NCBI GenBank assembly: GCA_900320085.1
Contig: ONRC01000006.1
Span: 1-64,000, forward strand
Length of the DNA stretch: 64,000 nucleotides
Reading direction: 5' to 3'
DNA from: an uncultured Eubacteriales bacterium
GTDB taxonomy: Bacteria > Bacillota > Clostridia > Christensenellales > Aristaeellaceae
Shown: positions 46,301 to 57,229 of the stretch, piece after piece
Layout: each line of letters starts with the position of its first letter
How positions within the stretch are numbered: position 1 is the first letter of the stretch
Position numbers and translations under genes: made by a program
Notes under the pieces: model-generated
The model's database searches: none
Told to the model about the DNA's origin: nothing
Seen by the model: the letters and a program-made list of their open reading frames with translations, nothing else

Positions 46301-47503
46301 CACCGTCATCACCAGGAACAGCGTCATCAACGCGTCCGCCTGGCCCCAGGCGGCGCCGGTCACGATGACGAGGGGATTGAGGGCATACAGCGCCATGAAC
46401 GCCAGCGCGGCAGGCCCGGGCAGGCTTTGCTTTTTCGCCTCTTTGTACAGCACGGCGCAAAGCGCGATGTCCGCCAGGATGGGCGGCAGCTTCACCATGA
46501 ACTCCGTGGCCCCGGTGCCCGCCGCTTTCCCGATCAGCCCCACGGCCCACAGGATCAGCATGTAAGCCGGCGGGTAGTCACAGGAGGCAAAGGGGTCCAG
46601 GGGGTCATAGAAATCGGCTGGTCCTCTCTCCGCCATGCGGTTGGCCCATGCGCGGAAACAGCTGATGTCCACGTCATAGCCGGCTGCGTTCGCCGCGATC
46701 ACCAGTCGCAGCGCGCAGACGCCGAGCAGAACGGCGACCGCCCACCAGGGGCTTTCGCTGATCGTTTTCTTTGTCAATTCCGTTTTCGGTCTGCGCAGGA
46801 AGCGGCAAAGCACCGCAAAACACAGGATATAAGCGGCGCTGCACGTCACCAGCAGGAAGCCCGCGCTGCCCTGACCCGCGTTGTCCGTGTACATCGGTAA
46901 CGTGCTTTCCCTGTACCAGGCCTGGGCGGAATAGCCTTCCGGCACCCCGTTCACTTTCTCCAGCACAATGTCCCGGAAATACGCTTCGCCGATGGCCTCG
47001 CCGCTGTATCCGCCCAGGCGGACAAACACGTTCACGCTGTGCTGTTCCTTGCCCGTGCGGCCATAAAGCGACACCTGACGCCATTCTCCAGCGGAATCAT
47101 ACACATTTTCCGTGTACAAATACACATCTTCAACAGACAGGTTCGCGCCCCAGCCGTCCTGGGCGTCGGCCTTGATATACCCGTGAAGATGGTAAACCGT
47201 ATCCGGCTCCACCTCCACGGTCTGAGCGAAGCGCGCGTCCTTGAGCATGTGGTTCACGATATGAGCGGCTTTGCCCTCGTCGGTATCCACCACTTCAAAA
47301 TCCGACCCGGTCAGGCCGGCGTAAGCGTCCCTGTACCAGCCGACGGGCAGGCTGTCCTTCACTTCGGAAAAGTCGCCGTTGAACAGCAGATTTTCTCCCG
47401 TAACAGCTGTTTTGGCGGCAGGTCGGAACAGGAAAAAACAAATCGCGCCCAGGGCCAGGACTGCCGCGGCGGCCAAAACGTACCGCTTGAAATTCTTCAT
47501 CAT
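43352..47503 (-). CDS. Giant membrane protein with two fused GT-C glycosyltransferase units (GT39-like)
   Basis: 1383 residues. After an N-terminal anchor (about 8-26) comes a carbohydrate-binding-like beta domain (GENLLFNGDFSEVKDSLPVGWY, split around 35-56). The first polytopic unit (about 210-740) contains FRAWANRMAERGPADFY and DYPPAYMLI, like mannosyltransferases. A discoidin-like soluble domain (about 790-890: ISSDGENWDQFYTAG) follows. The second polytopic unit from about 920 contains YFDEIYHARTGYEHLHHL and ETTHPPLGK, the signature of protein O-mannosyltransferases (GT39). It probably uses a polyprenyl-linked sugar at the outer membrane face. It lies 6 nt after the yraN stop. Product and acceptor are unknown; surface glycosylation is inferred. 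Confidence 0.88.
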   Translation of the reverse strand: MMKNFKRYVLAAAAVLALGAICFFLFRPAAKTAVTGENLLFNGDFSEVKDSLPVGWYRDAYAGLTGSDFEVVDTDEGKAAHIVNHMLKDARFAQTVEVEPDTVYHLHGYIKADAQDGWGANLSVEDVYLYTENVYDSAGEWRQVSLYGRTGKEQHSVNVFVRLGGYSGEAIGEAYFRDIVLEKVNGVPEGYSAQAWYRESTLPMYTDNAGQGSAGFLLVTCSAAYILCFAVLCRFLRRPKTELTKKTISESPWWAVAVLLGVCALRLVIAANAAGYDVDISCFRAWANRMAERGPADFYDPLDPFASCDYPPAYMLILWAVGLIGKAAGTGATEFMVKLPPILADIALCAVLYKEAKKQSLPGPAALAFMALYALNPLVIVTGAAWGQADALMTLFLVMTVLYAVRGQWKAALPFYIVSVLFKPQALMFGPLGLLALILHIMRNWKDETARKALLRDVGLGLALMITAALVIVVPFSIHLPADWLFTLYGQTMGRYAYATVNSCNLYFLLGKNWVAAESNLSGEFLLPLLLWCLAVLPLLAAAIGRAPIFHQRLGEKKDRLRLYTLGGLAAALGLAMIVLSATGKLDYATLSTLMIVYAVAVFAALYAFANDTKHLPVFGAGLLLLLFNTGAMMHERYLFPAVALFLLGYLWNKDVRILWLAVGVTVAGFLNVGCALDRNVRIGGASGHLDAPAVGLQSDMAVLEYASAALNTLICFLSLALCSVLSRGETIAFDSEAAVASPLPQEEPTRKMTKRDWVILACVTVAYGVLAFVNLGSMKAPQTAYVSDSPDEQITFDLGEIRDFHMLYYGGIHHYDSPFRVEISSDGENWDQFYTAGMAEGDCFKWKYLSYSPSASQPVTVNGRYVRLTAEHYSLTLHEVLFKDAYSDEIYPASIIVNSGDNATAVNLLDEQDTLEGEPGWYNSTYFDEIYHARTGYEHLHHLQTYETTHPPLGKVFISWCIAIFGMTPFGWRFAGALAGVLMLPGMYLLGKLFAKRWWGGMAAALLMAFDLMHFTQTRIATIDSFAVLFIIWMMYFMFVWFFQDFFGKPFWKTLIPLGLSGLFMGLGVASKWTACYAGVILAIIFFAGIWRRTRLIAAAKKKAEAKRTEREKTAASKGAKQLMITIASCLIFFVLIPALIYYLSYIPYFAYDGVGVTPKKVIEAAVGTYFTNGQVGGMLGYHSEPGRGMDHDFYSPWYQWPVIGKPMWYAANSFEPEGYESSIMALGNPAVWWGGLICIVICLAVWIKRHMRRDTTLTPFTETDDTRPALILLCYFGQLMPWILVPRGTYIYHYFPCVPFLILATVLCLDLLADAGVKAVATSGAAEQKQKYVERGVLILLIVLLLAAAVLFVLFFPYASGMLAKRSWMDAMKWFDRWLWY

Positions 47504-47509
47504 TCTACC

Positions 47510-47845
47510 TCAAAAAGCGTTTTTGATATGCTGTAAACCCGCTCCGCTGATTTCGATCACGTCGAAGCGCACCTGTTCCCATGGATGGGAACGCAAATAG
47601 ACCTGCGCCGCGTAACGCAAATGTCCGCGTTTCTTCGCGTTCACCGCCAGCAGGCCGTCCCCTTCGTTTCCGTTGGGCCGGGCCTTGACCTCCACAAAAA
47701 CGAGGGTGTCCCTGTCCTGGGCGATCAGGTCGATTTCACCGTGGGGCGTGCGATAGCGTTTTTCCAGAATGCGCATTCCCTGCCGTTTCAGGTATGCCGC
47801 CGCCCGGTGTTCGCCCCACAGGCCCGTTTCAAAGACGCTGCTCAT
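47510..47845 (-). CDS. yraN: YraN family endonuclease-like protein (UPF0102)
   Basis: 111 residues. GLWGEHRAAAYLKRQGMRIL, then HGEIDLIAQDRDTLVFVEVKAR and the C-terminal RFDVIEI are the conserved blocks, including the E-(I/L)-DL and E-V-K residues of the restriction-endonuclease-like fold. Biochemical function is not settled. The start MSSVFETG is on an ATGA overlap with the rnhB stop. The rnhB-yraN order is common in Bacillota. Confidence 0.92.
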   Translation of the reverse strand: MSSVFETGLWGEHRAAAYLKRQGMRILEKRYRTPHGEIDLIAQDRDTLVFVEVKARPNGNEGDGLLAVNAKKRGHLRYAAQVYLRSHPWEQVRFDVIEISGAGLQHIKNAF

Positions 47846-48471
47846 ACCGCCACAAAATGCCCGATAAAGCTGCGCCGGTGCTCCGGGCACGGCCCGAGGC
47901 TTTTTAACGCGGCAATATGCTGCGCGGTACCGTACCCTTTATGTTTGGCAAAACCATAGCCGGGATACAGCTTTTCCAATTCCTCCATCTGCCGGTCACG
48001 GGTGACCTTGGCGATGATGCTCGCCGCCGCGATGCTGTAACACACGGCGTCGCCATGAATGATGCCCCGTTCCTCGCCGGGCAATCCCAGTCCTTTCACC
48101 GCGTCGATCAGGAACACATCCGCCGGGGCGTTTTCCGCCGCCCGGCGCATGGCCATTTTGGTCGCGCCTAAAATATTGTATTCGTCGATTTCCTGCGCGC
48201 TGGCCTGGCCCACGCCGACAAACAGCGCGGTCGCCATGATTTCGTCATACAGCTTATCCCGCCGCTGAGCGGACAGCTTCTTGCTGTCGTCCACCCACAA
48301 AAGCAGCGGTTCCCTGGGCATCACCACGCAGGCGGCCACCACGTTGCCAACCAACGGGCCGCGCCCAGCCTCATCCATCCCCGCGAAACGGATGCCCGCC
48401 TCCCACAGGGGCAGGTCAGTCTGAATCAGGGCGTTCAGCCGTTCCCGGCGCTTCTCCTCGATCTTGCTCAT
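47842..48471 (-). CDS. rnhB: Ribonuclease HII
   Basis: 209 residues. Active-site motif FAGMDEAGRGPLVG (Asp and Glu near 32-33), DSKKLS and the later acidic FLIDAVKGLGL plus SIAAASIIAKVTRDR are diagnostic of RNase HII. It cleaves RNA in RNA-DNA hybrids and removes misincorporated ribonucleotides. The ATG lies inside the 3' end of rbgA (56-nt overlap), indicating coupled expression, as in Bacillus ylqF-rnhB. Confidence 0.96.
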   Translation of the reverse strand: MSKIEEKRRERLNALIQTDLPLWEAGIRFAGMDEAGRGPLVGNVVAACVVMPREPLLLWVDDSKKLSAQRRDKLYDEIMATALFVGVGQASAQEIDEYNILGATKMAMRRAAENAPADVFLIDAVKGLGLPGEERGIIHGDAVCYSIAAASIIAKVTRDRQMEELEKLYPGYGFAKHKGYGTAQHIAALKSLGPCPEHRRSFIGHFVAV

Positions 48472-49342
48472 CCACCGTATCCTCCGGCGCTTTTTCTTCT
48501 TCCCGGCGCGGCGCTTCCAGGGTGATGCGGCCCAGCTTGCCGCCGCGGAACTCGTCCAGAATCACCTGGCAGGCGCGTTCGGTGTCGTACACGCCGCCCT
48601 TCATCAGGAAGCCTCTCCCCTGGCATACCGCGTCAAGCAACTCCGGGCCCCGCAGGGACGTGTCCTTGATCTTGAACCGTTCCACCACCTTGTCCGGGGC
48701 GGTTTCCAGCAGGTCGGTCAATAATTGGATGGACAGCGCCGCCGTGTCCACTACTTCGTCCCGGATGGCGGCGATATAGGCCAGCCGCCGGGCGGCCACC
48801 GGGTCGTCCAGCCGGGGCCAGAGCAAGCCGGGGGTGTCCATGATTTCCAGGTACGGTGTGACTCGCACCCACTGGTTGGAGCGGGTCACGCCGGGCTTGT
48901 CCCCTACCTTGGCGATGCTGCCGCCGTGCAGGCGGTTGATCAATGTGGATTTTCCCACGTTGGGCACCCCCACGATCATGGCCCGCACGGTCTTTTTGAT
49001 GCCGCGCTGGGCCGCCCGCTCCACGGTTTCCTTCGCCGCCCGGTCGATCAGGGTCAGGGCGCTTTTCGCCTGCTTGTTCATATCCAGCGCCATGCAGTTG
49101 TCAATCCCACGGCGCTTGAATTCCTTCAGCCACTGGCTGGTCATGTTCGGGTCCGCCAGGTCGCTTTTCCCCAGCAGCAGCACCCGTTCCTTTCTCGATG
49201 TCAGCCGCATCAAATCCGGGTTCCTGCTGGAAAAGGGCAGCCGCGCATCGCACAGCTCGATCACCACATCCACCCGCGACAGCTGATCGGACAGCAGCCT
49301 CTTCGCCCGCGCCATATGCCCCGGATACCAGTTAATTTCCAT
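48416..49342 (-). CDS. rbgA: Ribosome biogenesis GTPase RbgA (YlqF)
   Basis: 308 residues. The circularly permuted GTPase order is visible: G4-like LLGKSDLAD (near 60), then G1 VGVPNVGKSTLINRL (near 126), GVTRSNQWV and G3 DTPGLLWPR (near 168). It starts with INWYPGHMARAKR, a YlqF hallmark. It assists late 50S assembly. The Met of MEINWYPG was chosen; a Met six codons upstream is possible. The acidic tail (about 35 residues) is longer than usual and overlaps rnhB. Confidence 0.95.
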   Translation of the reverse strand: MEINWYPGHMARAKRLLSDQLSRVDVVIELCDARLPFSSRNPDLMRLTSRKERVLLLGKSDLADPNMTSQWLKEFKRRGIDNCMALDMNKQAKSALTLIDRAAKETVERAAQRGIKKTVRAMIVGVPNVGKSTLINRLHGGSIAKVGDKPGVTRSNQWVRVTPYLEIMDTPGLLWPRLDDPVAARRLAYIAAIRDEVVDTAALSIQLLTDLLETAPDKVVERFKIKDTSLRGPELLDAVCQGRGFLMKGGVYDTERACQVILDEFRGGKLGRITLEAPRREEEKAPEDTVDEQDRGEAPGTAERPDSD

Positions 49343-49537
49343 AAAAGATGAACCTTCCAAAATTTGTAAGTTAAACGCATGATTGCGTTCTGCTTATAAA
49401 AAATAGCACTTTTTATGAAAAAACGCAAGAGGCAATTCTCCGGTTTTACATTTTCGCCCCGTTGGGAAGGAAGCATAGCGGATTTGCAAAAGGCGCATAC
49501 TATGCCCAACCAAACAAGGCGGGAGGAGCGATGAAAT

Positions 49538-51808
49538 TTGTCATTACAGGCGATCATTATGGCGGGCGGCGAGGGCGTACGATTGCGCCCCTTGACGGTG
49601 CACACCCCAAAACCTTTGTGTCCGCTGCTGGGCGAACCGGTGATGGGATACGCCGTCAAGCTGCTTAAAGCACATGGCATAACCGACGTTGGCGTGACGC
49701 TGTGGTATCAGCCGCAGAAGATCCGGCGGACATTTCACAAGGGTGAGCGGTACGGGGTGAAGCTCAAATTTTTTGAGGAAAAGGAGCCGGTCGGCACGGC
49801 GGGCAGCGTGAAGCTGGCCCGGAAGCAGCTGACCGACACCTTTTTCGTTCTGTCCGGCGACGGCTTAACGGACTGCGACCTGACCCAAGCCCTGAGGTTT
49901 CACAAAGAAAAAAAGGCGCTGGCCACCTTGGTGCTCAAGCGCGTTTCGGTGCCGCTGCCCTATGGCGTGGTGCTGACGGACAGCGACAGCCGCGTGACCC
50001 GGTTCATCGAAAAACCGGATTGGAAGCGGGTGTTCAGCGATCTGGTGAATACCGGGGTGTATATTCTGGAGCCCGATATTTTTGATTATATTCCTGATAC
50101 CGGCACCCCGGACTTTGGCAAGGACATTTTCCCCGCCCTGCTTTCCGGCGGCCTGCCGGTGTACGGCTATGAAACGGAGGGCTACTGGTGCGATGTGGGC
50201 GACCAGCGGGCTTACTTGCAGGCGCAGGCGGATTTATTAAAGGATATTGTCAATCTCCCCCATGCCACCGGAATCCATGAAAACGCCCAGATTGCACCGT
50301 CGGCCAGAATCGAGGGGAATTGCTTCATCGGCGACGGTGTGATCATCAGCTCCGGCGCGGTGATCAAAAACGCAGTCATCGGCAGCCGCGCGTATATCGG
50401 CCCCGGCGCGGTGGTGGAAAACAGCTGTTTATGGCCGGACACGACCGTGCAGGAAAAAGCGCGGGTTTCCGGCAGCGTGCTCTGCGACGGCGCGGCGGTG
50501 CGCCAGGGGGCGGAATTGTCCGACGGCTGCGCCCTGGGCCAGCGGGCATCGGTGGGGGCTTTTGCGCTGTTGCGGCCCGGTGTCAAGGTATGGCCGCATT
50601 TCCGGGTCGCGCCGGGCGCCGTCGTTTCCCAGAACGTGACAAGCGGGGATTGGAGCGCGCCGCAATGGACGGCGGGCGGCGCGGTTTGCGATACGGCGGA
50701 AAGCGCCTGTGCGCTGTGCGGAGCGTATGCGCGGGTAACCGGCGCAAAGCGGGTCATCGTGGGCCACAGCGGGGCAGCGGCGCTGGAAACCCTGGCCGCA
50801 GGCGCGTTCAGCGCGGCAGGGGTGGAAACGCGTACGGCAGGCGAAATCACAGCCGCTATGCTGGGCACGCTCATTCGCGCGTTGCGGCTGAACGGCGGCG
50901 TGTTCGCCAGCGGACAAACGCTGCAATTTTTTGATCAAGCCGGATTTCCATTGACTACCCGGCAGACCGCCGCCATGGACGCCTGTGTGCTGCGCCAGGA
51001 CGCGCCTGCCGCTTTCGCGCATCCCGCTCCGATCCATTCTTTGCATGGAGCGGAAGAAGTGTACCTGGCTTCCATCCTGCCGCCCGATACCGCAAAGCCT
51101 TTGTTTTCTCCTTTGGCCGTGTTCTGCGATAACACTTTGCTGCTCAAATGGGCGGAGGCGGGGCTGCGCCGCATGGGTGCGCGGGACGTTCGCTTTGGTA
51201 CGGTTGCGGAAACAGAGCTGCGCCCGGTGGAAACGGGCTTTCTGCTCTCCCCGGATGGCGGCACCGTGACCGTGTTCACCGCTTCCCACACGCTGACACC
51301 GGAACAGAAAACGCTGTTGGTATTGGCGCTTTTGTATCAGCAGTCCGGAAAACTCTACGACCTGCCCGGCGTTCCCCGCGCGGCGGAAAGCATCGCGCCG
51401 CTGGCGCTGCCGGATCAGGAAAAGGAATGTATCGCCCAGCGGGCGGCGGAACACGACGGACTGTTCGGTATGTTCCTGATTGCCGACGCCCTGCGGGACG
51501 GGCCGCTGGAAACGCTGCTGAAGAGCCTGCCGGAAACCCATATACAGGCCAAAGAAATCGCCTGCGGCGCTCGGGACAAAGGCCGCATCCTGCATCAGCT
51601 ATGCAGCCAGACCGACCTGCCCCACACCCTGGGCGAGGGCTTGCGCGTCAAGCATAACACCGGCTACGCCACCATCGTACCCGACGCCCATCGCAATCTT
51701 GTGCGCATCACCGGCGAAGCCATGAGCAGCGAATTTGCCCAGGAGCTGTGCGATTTTTATTCTGATCAAATACAGAAAATCACTGCAAAAAATAAAATCC
51801 TCCCGTAA
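49538..51808 (+). CDS. Sugar nucleotidyltransferase fused to left-handed beta-helix and degenerate phosphomannomutase domain
   Basis: 756 residues. Residues 1-235 are a nucleotidyltransferase: AIIMAGGEGVRLRPLT, KPLCPLLGEPVM, LSGDGLTDCDL and FIEKPDW. Hexapeptide repeats at about 245-370 form a beta-helix (IEGNCFIGDGVIISSGAVI). The rest aligns with phosphomannomutases, but the loop that should carry the phosphorylated Ser (TASHNP type) reads GGVFASGQTLQFFDQAG, so mutase activity is doubtful. It probably makes an NDP-sugar such as GDP-mannose for surface glycans. The start is TTG at 49538; an ATG at 49531 behind GGGAGGAGCG is out of frame, so a start-region frameshift cannot be excluded. Confidence 0.85.
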   Translation: MSLQAIIMAGGEGVRLRPLTVHTPKPLCPLLGEPVMGYAVKLLKAHGITDVGVTLWYQPQKIRRTFHKGERYGVKLKFFEEKEPVGTAGSVKLARKQLTDTFFVLSGDGLTDCDLTQALRFHKEKKALATLVLKRVSVPLPYGVVLTDSDSRVTRFIEKPDWKRVFSDLVNTGVYILEPDIFDYIPDTGTPDFGKDIFPALLSGGLPVYGYETEGYWCDVGDQRAYLQAQADLLKDIVNLPHATGIHENAQIAPSARIEGNCFIGDGVIISSGAVIKNAVIGSRAYIGPGAVVENSCLWPDTTVQEKARVSGSVLCDGAAVRQGAELSDGCALGQRASVGAFALLRPGVKVWPHFRVAPGAVVSQNVTSGDWSAPQWTAGGAVCDTAESACALCGAYARVTGAKRVIVGHSGAAALETLAAGAFSAAGVETRTAGEITAAMLGTLIRALRLNGGVFASGQTLQFFDQAGFPLTTRQTAAMDACVLRQDAPAAFAHPAPIHSLHGAEEVYLASILPPDTAKPLFSPLAVFCDNTLLLKWAEAGLRRMGARDVRFGTVAETELRPVETGFLLSPDGGTVTVFTASHTLTPEQKTLLVLALLYQQSGKLYDLPGVPRAAESIAPLALPDQEKECIAQRAAEHDGLFGMFLIADALRDGPLETLLKSLPETHIQAKEIACGARDKGRILHQLCSQTDLPHTLGEGLRVKHNTGYATIVPDAHRNLVRITGEAMSSEFAQELCDFYSDQIQKITAKNKILP

Positions 51809-51816
51809 TGGGAGGA
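51798..51816. terminator. Shared terminator between convergent genes
   Basis: TCCTCCC/GGGAGGA stem that spans the stop of the nucleotidyltransferase. On the minus strand it is followed by TTTTATTTTTT, so it terminates mnmA well. Confidence 0.65.
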
Positions 51817-51822
51817 AAAGAC

Positions 51823-54172
<2,350 letters not shown>

Positions 54173-54224
54173 GAATAGCATCCTTCCAAAGTGTTATCAT
54201 ACGGAAGCTATTGTAGCATACTTG

Positions 54225-55322
54225 TCAGTTCGCCGCAAGGCTTGATTTCTCGAGCATATGTTCTATGAGGACGCGGTTTTCCTGCAAGCGTTTATTGTCA
54301 GGGGCAAATTTCAGCGCTTGCAAAACAGCTTCGTGCGCCTTATTATGTTGGCCTGTATAGAAATACGCCAGCGCCAGCAAGTCCCATGGCAGGCTACCCC
54401 AGGCGGTGTTCTCGGTGATGTAATTTCTGCTTCTCTCCTGGATCGCCAAAGCCAGTCCGGTCAGGTAAATGACCGCTTCCCAATTCTTTTGTTTGTATTT
54501 TTCCCAAGCTAAATCCATGAACGGCTCCCGCAGGTACGGGGCTTCCGCCATCGCCCGCCAGTACCATTGTTCTGCCGCGGCATTATCACCTTTGCCAAGG
54601 TATGCTTTGGCGATATAGCGCATGGACGCGCAGCGTTCGTCCTTCCAGGTGGCTGTGGAAAGAGATAAATGCTTCTTCAGCATTTGAATACAATCATCCC
54701 AGCGGCCATGAAAATAATATTCCCGGCCCAGGTAATGGGTGTTGCGGTCGTCCTCCGGCGCTTCCCGGACGGACAGCTCCAGCAGGGGCAAATACTGCGC
54801 CCGGGATTTTTCCGGGTCAGGATGGTGATTGAGCTGCATCCCCTCCACCGTGATTCGCTTTTCCTGCCCCTTCCCCTGCCAGGTCAGCACTTCGTGGACG
54901 GGATGCGTCCAGCGGTATCCATGGCGCGTATGGATTTTGTCCAGCCAGAACACCCGGCCCTCCGAGCCGTCCGGCTCAAAGCTCCAGGTATAGCGGTAGG
55001 ACGCGCGGGTCGTTCCCGGCTTCCAGGCGCTTTCCAGTTTGCTTCGCCAGCCGGGCTCGAAGACTTCGTCCAGGTCCGTGCAGACGCAGATGTCAGCATC
55101 CTGCGGCACCAGCGCCAGGGAAGCGTTCCGAGCCGCGTCGAAGCGCCAGGGGGCGATCTTTCTTTCCGTCACATGTACGTGATGCTCCCGCAGGATGGAA
55201 ACCGTACCATCCCCGGAGCCCGTGTCCAGCACACAGATGTCATCCGCCTCCCGCATGGATTCGGCCCAGCGGGAAGCGAACTTTGCCTCATCCTTTGCAA
55301 TGGCATAAACGCAGATTTTCAT
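54225..55322 (-). CDS. Family 2 glycosyltransferase with C-terminal TPR repeats
   Basis: 365 residues. The GT-A fold shows VYAIAKDEAKFASRW at the start, VLDTGSGDGTV near 31 and the metal-binding DLD at 83-85 (CTDLDEVF). From about residue 180 TPR-like helices follow (YLGREYYFHGRWDDCIQML and AYFYTGQHNKAHEAV). Enzymes with this build often glycosylate proteins. The start follows CAGGAGGACGAT. The collagen-like protein gene lies directly upstream on the same strand, with a terminator between, so it is a likely acceptor; that is inference. Confidence 0.86.
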   Translation of the reverse strand: MKICVYAIAKDEAKFASRWAESMREADDICVLDTGSGDGTVSILREHHVHVTERKIAPWRFDAARNASLALVPQDADICVCTDLDEVFEPGWRSKLESAWKPGTTRASYRYTWSFEPDGSEGRVFWLDKIHTRHGYRWTHPVHEVLTWQGKGQEKRITVEGMQLNHHPDPEKSRAQYLPLLELSVREAPEDDRNTHYLGREYYFHGRWDDCIQMLKKHLSLSTATWKDERCASMRYIAKAYLGKGDNAAAEQWYWRAMAEAPYLREPFMDLAWEKYKQKNWEAVIYLTGLALAIQERSRNYITENTAWGSLPWDLLALAYFYTGQHNKAHEAVLQALKFAPDNKRLQENRVLIEHMLEKSSLAAN

Positions 55323-55334
55323 ATCGTCCTCCTG

Positions 55335-55364
55335 AAAAAGGGGCTGTGAGGATCTCACAGCCCC
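55335..55364 (-). terminator. Terminator after the collagen-like gene
   Basis: An 11-bp perfect stem GGGGCTGTGAG/CTCACAGCCCC with a 3-nt loop, followed on the minus strand by TTTTT. It ends 13 nt before the glycosyltransferase start, so read-through probably supplies that gene. Confidence 0.85.
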
Positions 55365-55375
55365 GGTCGGTTGGT

Positions 55376-56008
<633 letters not shown>

Positions 56009-56097
56009 TCATTTCAGTTTTTCATTCTTTTGACCGGGCAGTGGTTTTCCCCTGCCCAATTTCAGCTTATGCCCGAATGAAAAAAGCGTGAAAAAAA

Positions 56098-56121
56098 GAA
56101 AACCGCGTTGCCGCGGTTTTC
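56098..56121 (-). terminator. Terminator after the lipid kinase gene
   Basis: AACCGCG (56101-56107) pairs with CGCGGTT (56112-56118), with flanking A and T runs. It lies about 30 nt after the stop on the minus strand. Confidence 0.8.
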
Positions 56122-56151
56122 GCTTATTCTTGTTCTAATCAAAAGGTATTT

Positions 56152-57021
56152 TTATACTCTGTGCACCCACAGCACATCGGGCAGAACTCGGGCGATGGCC
56201 TGGGTTTCCGGGACGATTTCGCCGTCAATGTTCACGCGCATCCGCGGCGCGGAAAACACGACGGAGGACGCGCGGAAAAACTCCGTTTCCGGGAAAGTCA
56301 TGATCTTTCCCCGCATCAGGCCGACGAGCCGCGCCGGCAGGTTCCGCTTGCTGATTTTCCCCACGATCACCACGTCGAACAATCCGTCGTCCGCTTTGGC
56401 TTCCGGGGCGATGGGGATGCCGCCGCCGATGATGCCGCCGTTGCCGACCGCCATCACGAATGCTTCCCGCGTGATCGTTTCGCCGCCATCGATGGAAAAA
56501 GTGATTGGAACAGCGCGGAAGCGAAACAGCGTTTGAAGCACCCCATAGAGGTATGGCAGCAGCCCGCGGCAATAGCGTTTGGCCTTTTCCGCGTAATCCA
56601 GCACCGACACGTCAAAGCCCGTGCCGATTTCGTTGAGGAACATCCGCCCGTTGATTTCCCCCGCGTCCGTCCTTTTCGCCGGATGAGACAAAACGAACGC
56701 CAGCGCCGCTTCCGGGTTCAGGGGCGAGCCGAGTGTTTTGGCAAAATCATTTCCCGTCCCGGCGGGAATGATGCCCAGTGCCGTATCTGTCCCGGCCAGT
56801 CCCTGCGCCACCTCAAACGCGGTGCCGTCGCCGCCGATGGAAAGAACGGTATCTGCTCCTGCAGCGCTGGCTTCCCGGGCCAACGCCGGCGCATGGCCGG
56901 GCCCTTCCGTCCAGAGCAGGCGATATTCCACCCCTTGTTCGGACAGCAGCTTCCCGATTCTTTCGCCTGTTTTTCTCCCGCGGCCATTCCCGGCGATGGG
57001 ATTGCAGATGGCGCAGATCAT
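56152..57021 (-). CDS. DgkB/YegS family lipid kinase
   Basis: 289 residues, normal length. The diacylglycerol kinase catalytic motif is present as VLSIGGDGTAFEVAQGL (about 59-75). IIPAGTGNDFAKTLG near 85, NEIGTGFDV near 128 and the late DGEIV segment complete the pattern. It should phosphorylate diacylglycerol or a related lipid with ATP at the membrane. It is monocistronic with its own terminator. Confidence 0.93.
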   Translation of the reverse strand: MICAICNPIAGNGRGRKTGERIGKLLSEQGVEYRLLWTEGPGHAPALAREASAAGADTVLSIGGDGTAFEVAQGLAGTDTALGIIPAGTGNDFAKTLGSPLNPEAALAFVLSHPAKRTDAGEINGRMFLNEIGTGFDVSVLDYAEKAKRYCRGLLPYLYGVLQTLFRFRAVPITFSIDGGETITREAFVMAVGNGGIIGGGIPIAPEAKADDGLFDVVIVGKISKRNLPARLVGLMRGKIMTFPETEFFRASSVVFSAPRMRVNIDGEIVPETQAIARVLPDVLWVHRV

Positions 57022-57145
57022 CCCCTCGTTCCTCCCTCACATTTTCTTATCCGCCTTACTTTACCTGAATTTTTCATATTTGTAAATACCATGCTTCTGA
57101 CAAATTGACGCCACAGAAATTTTACATCAATTTCCCGATTTCAGA

Positions 57146-57175
57146 TTGACAAAAGAACGGAATCAGGCATAAAAT
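57146..57175 (+). promoter_or_regulatory. Promoter of the secreted protein gene
   Basis: TTGACA (57146-57151) and TAAAAT (57170-57175), spacer 18 nt, 55 nt upstream of the ATG at 57230. GGAAAGGAGCGGGAGG provides the ribosome binding site. Confidence 0.7.
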
Positions 57176-57229
57176 GAAAAAAAGTTTGTCCGCCGCCGGA
57201 TCACCGCGGCGAAGGAAAGGAGCGGGAGG

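Noticed and set aside
49531..49668. Separate small gene starting at the ATG at 49531
   Set aside because: It reads MKFVITGDHYGG in the wrong frame across a conserved nucleotidyltransferase motif; it is more likely a non-used start or part of a frameshift.
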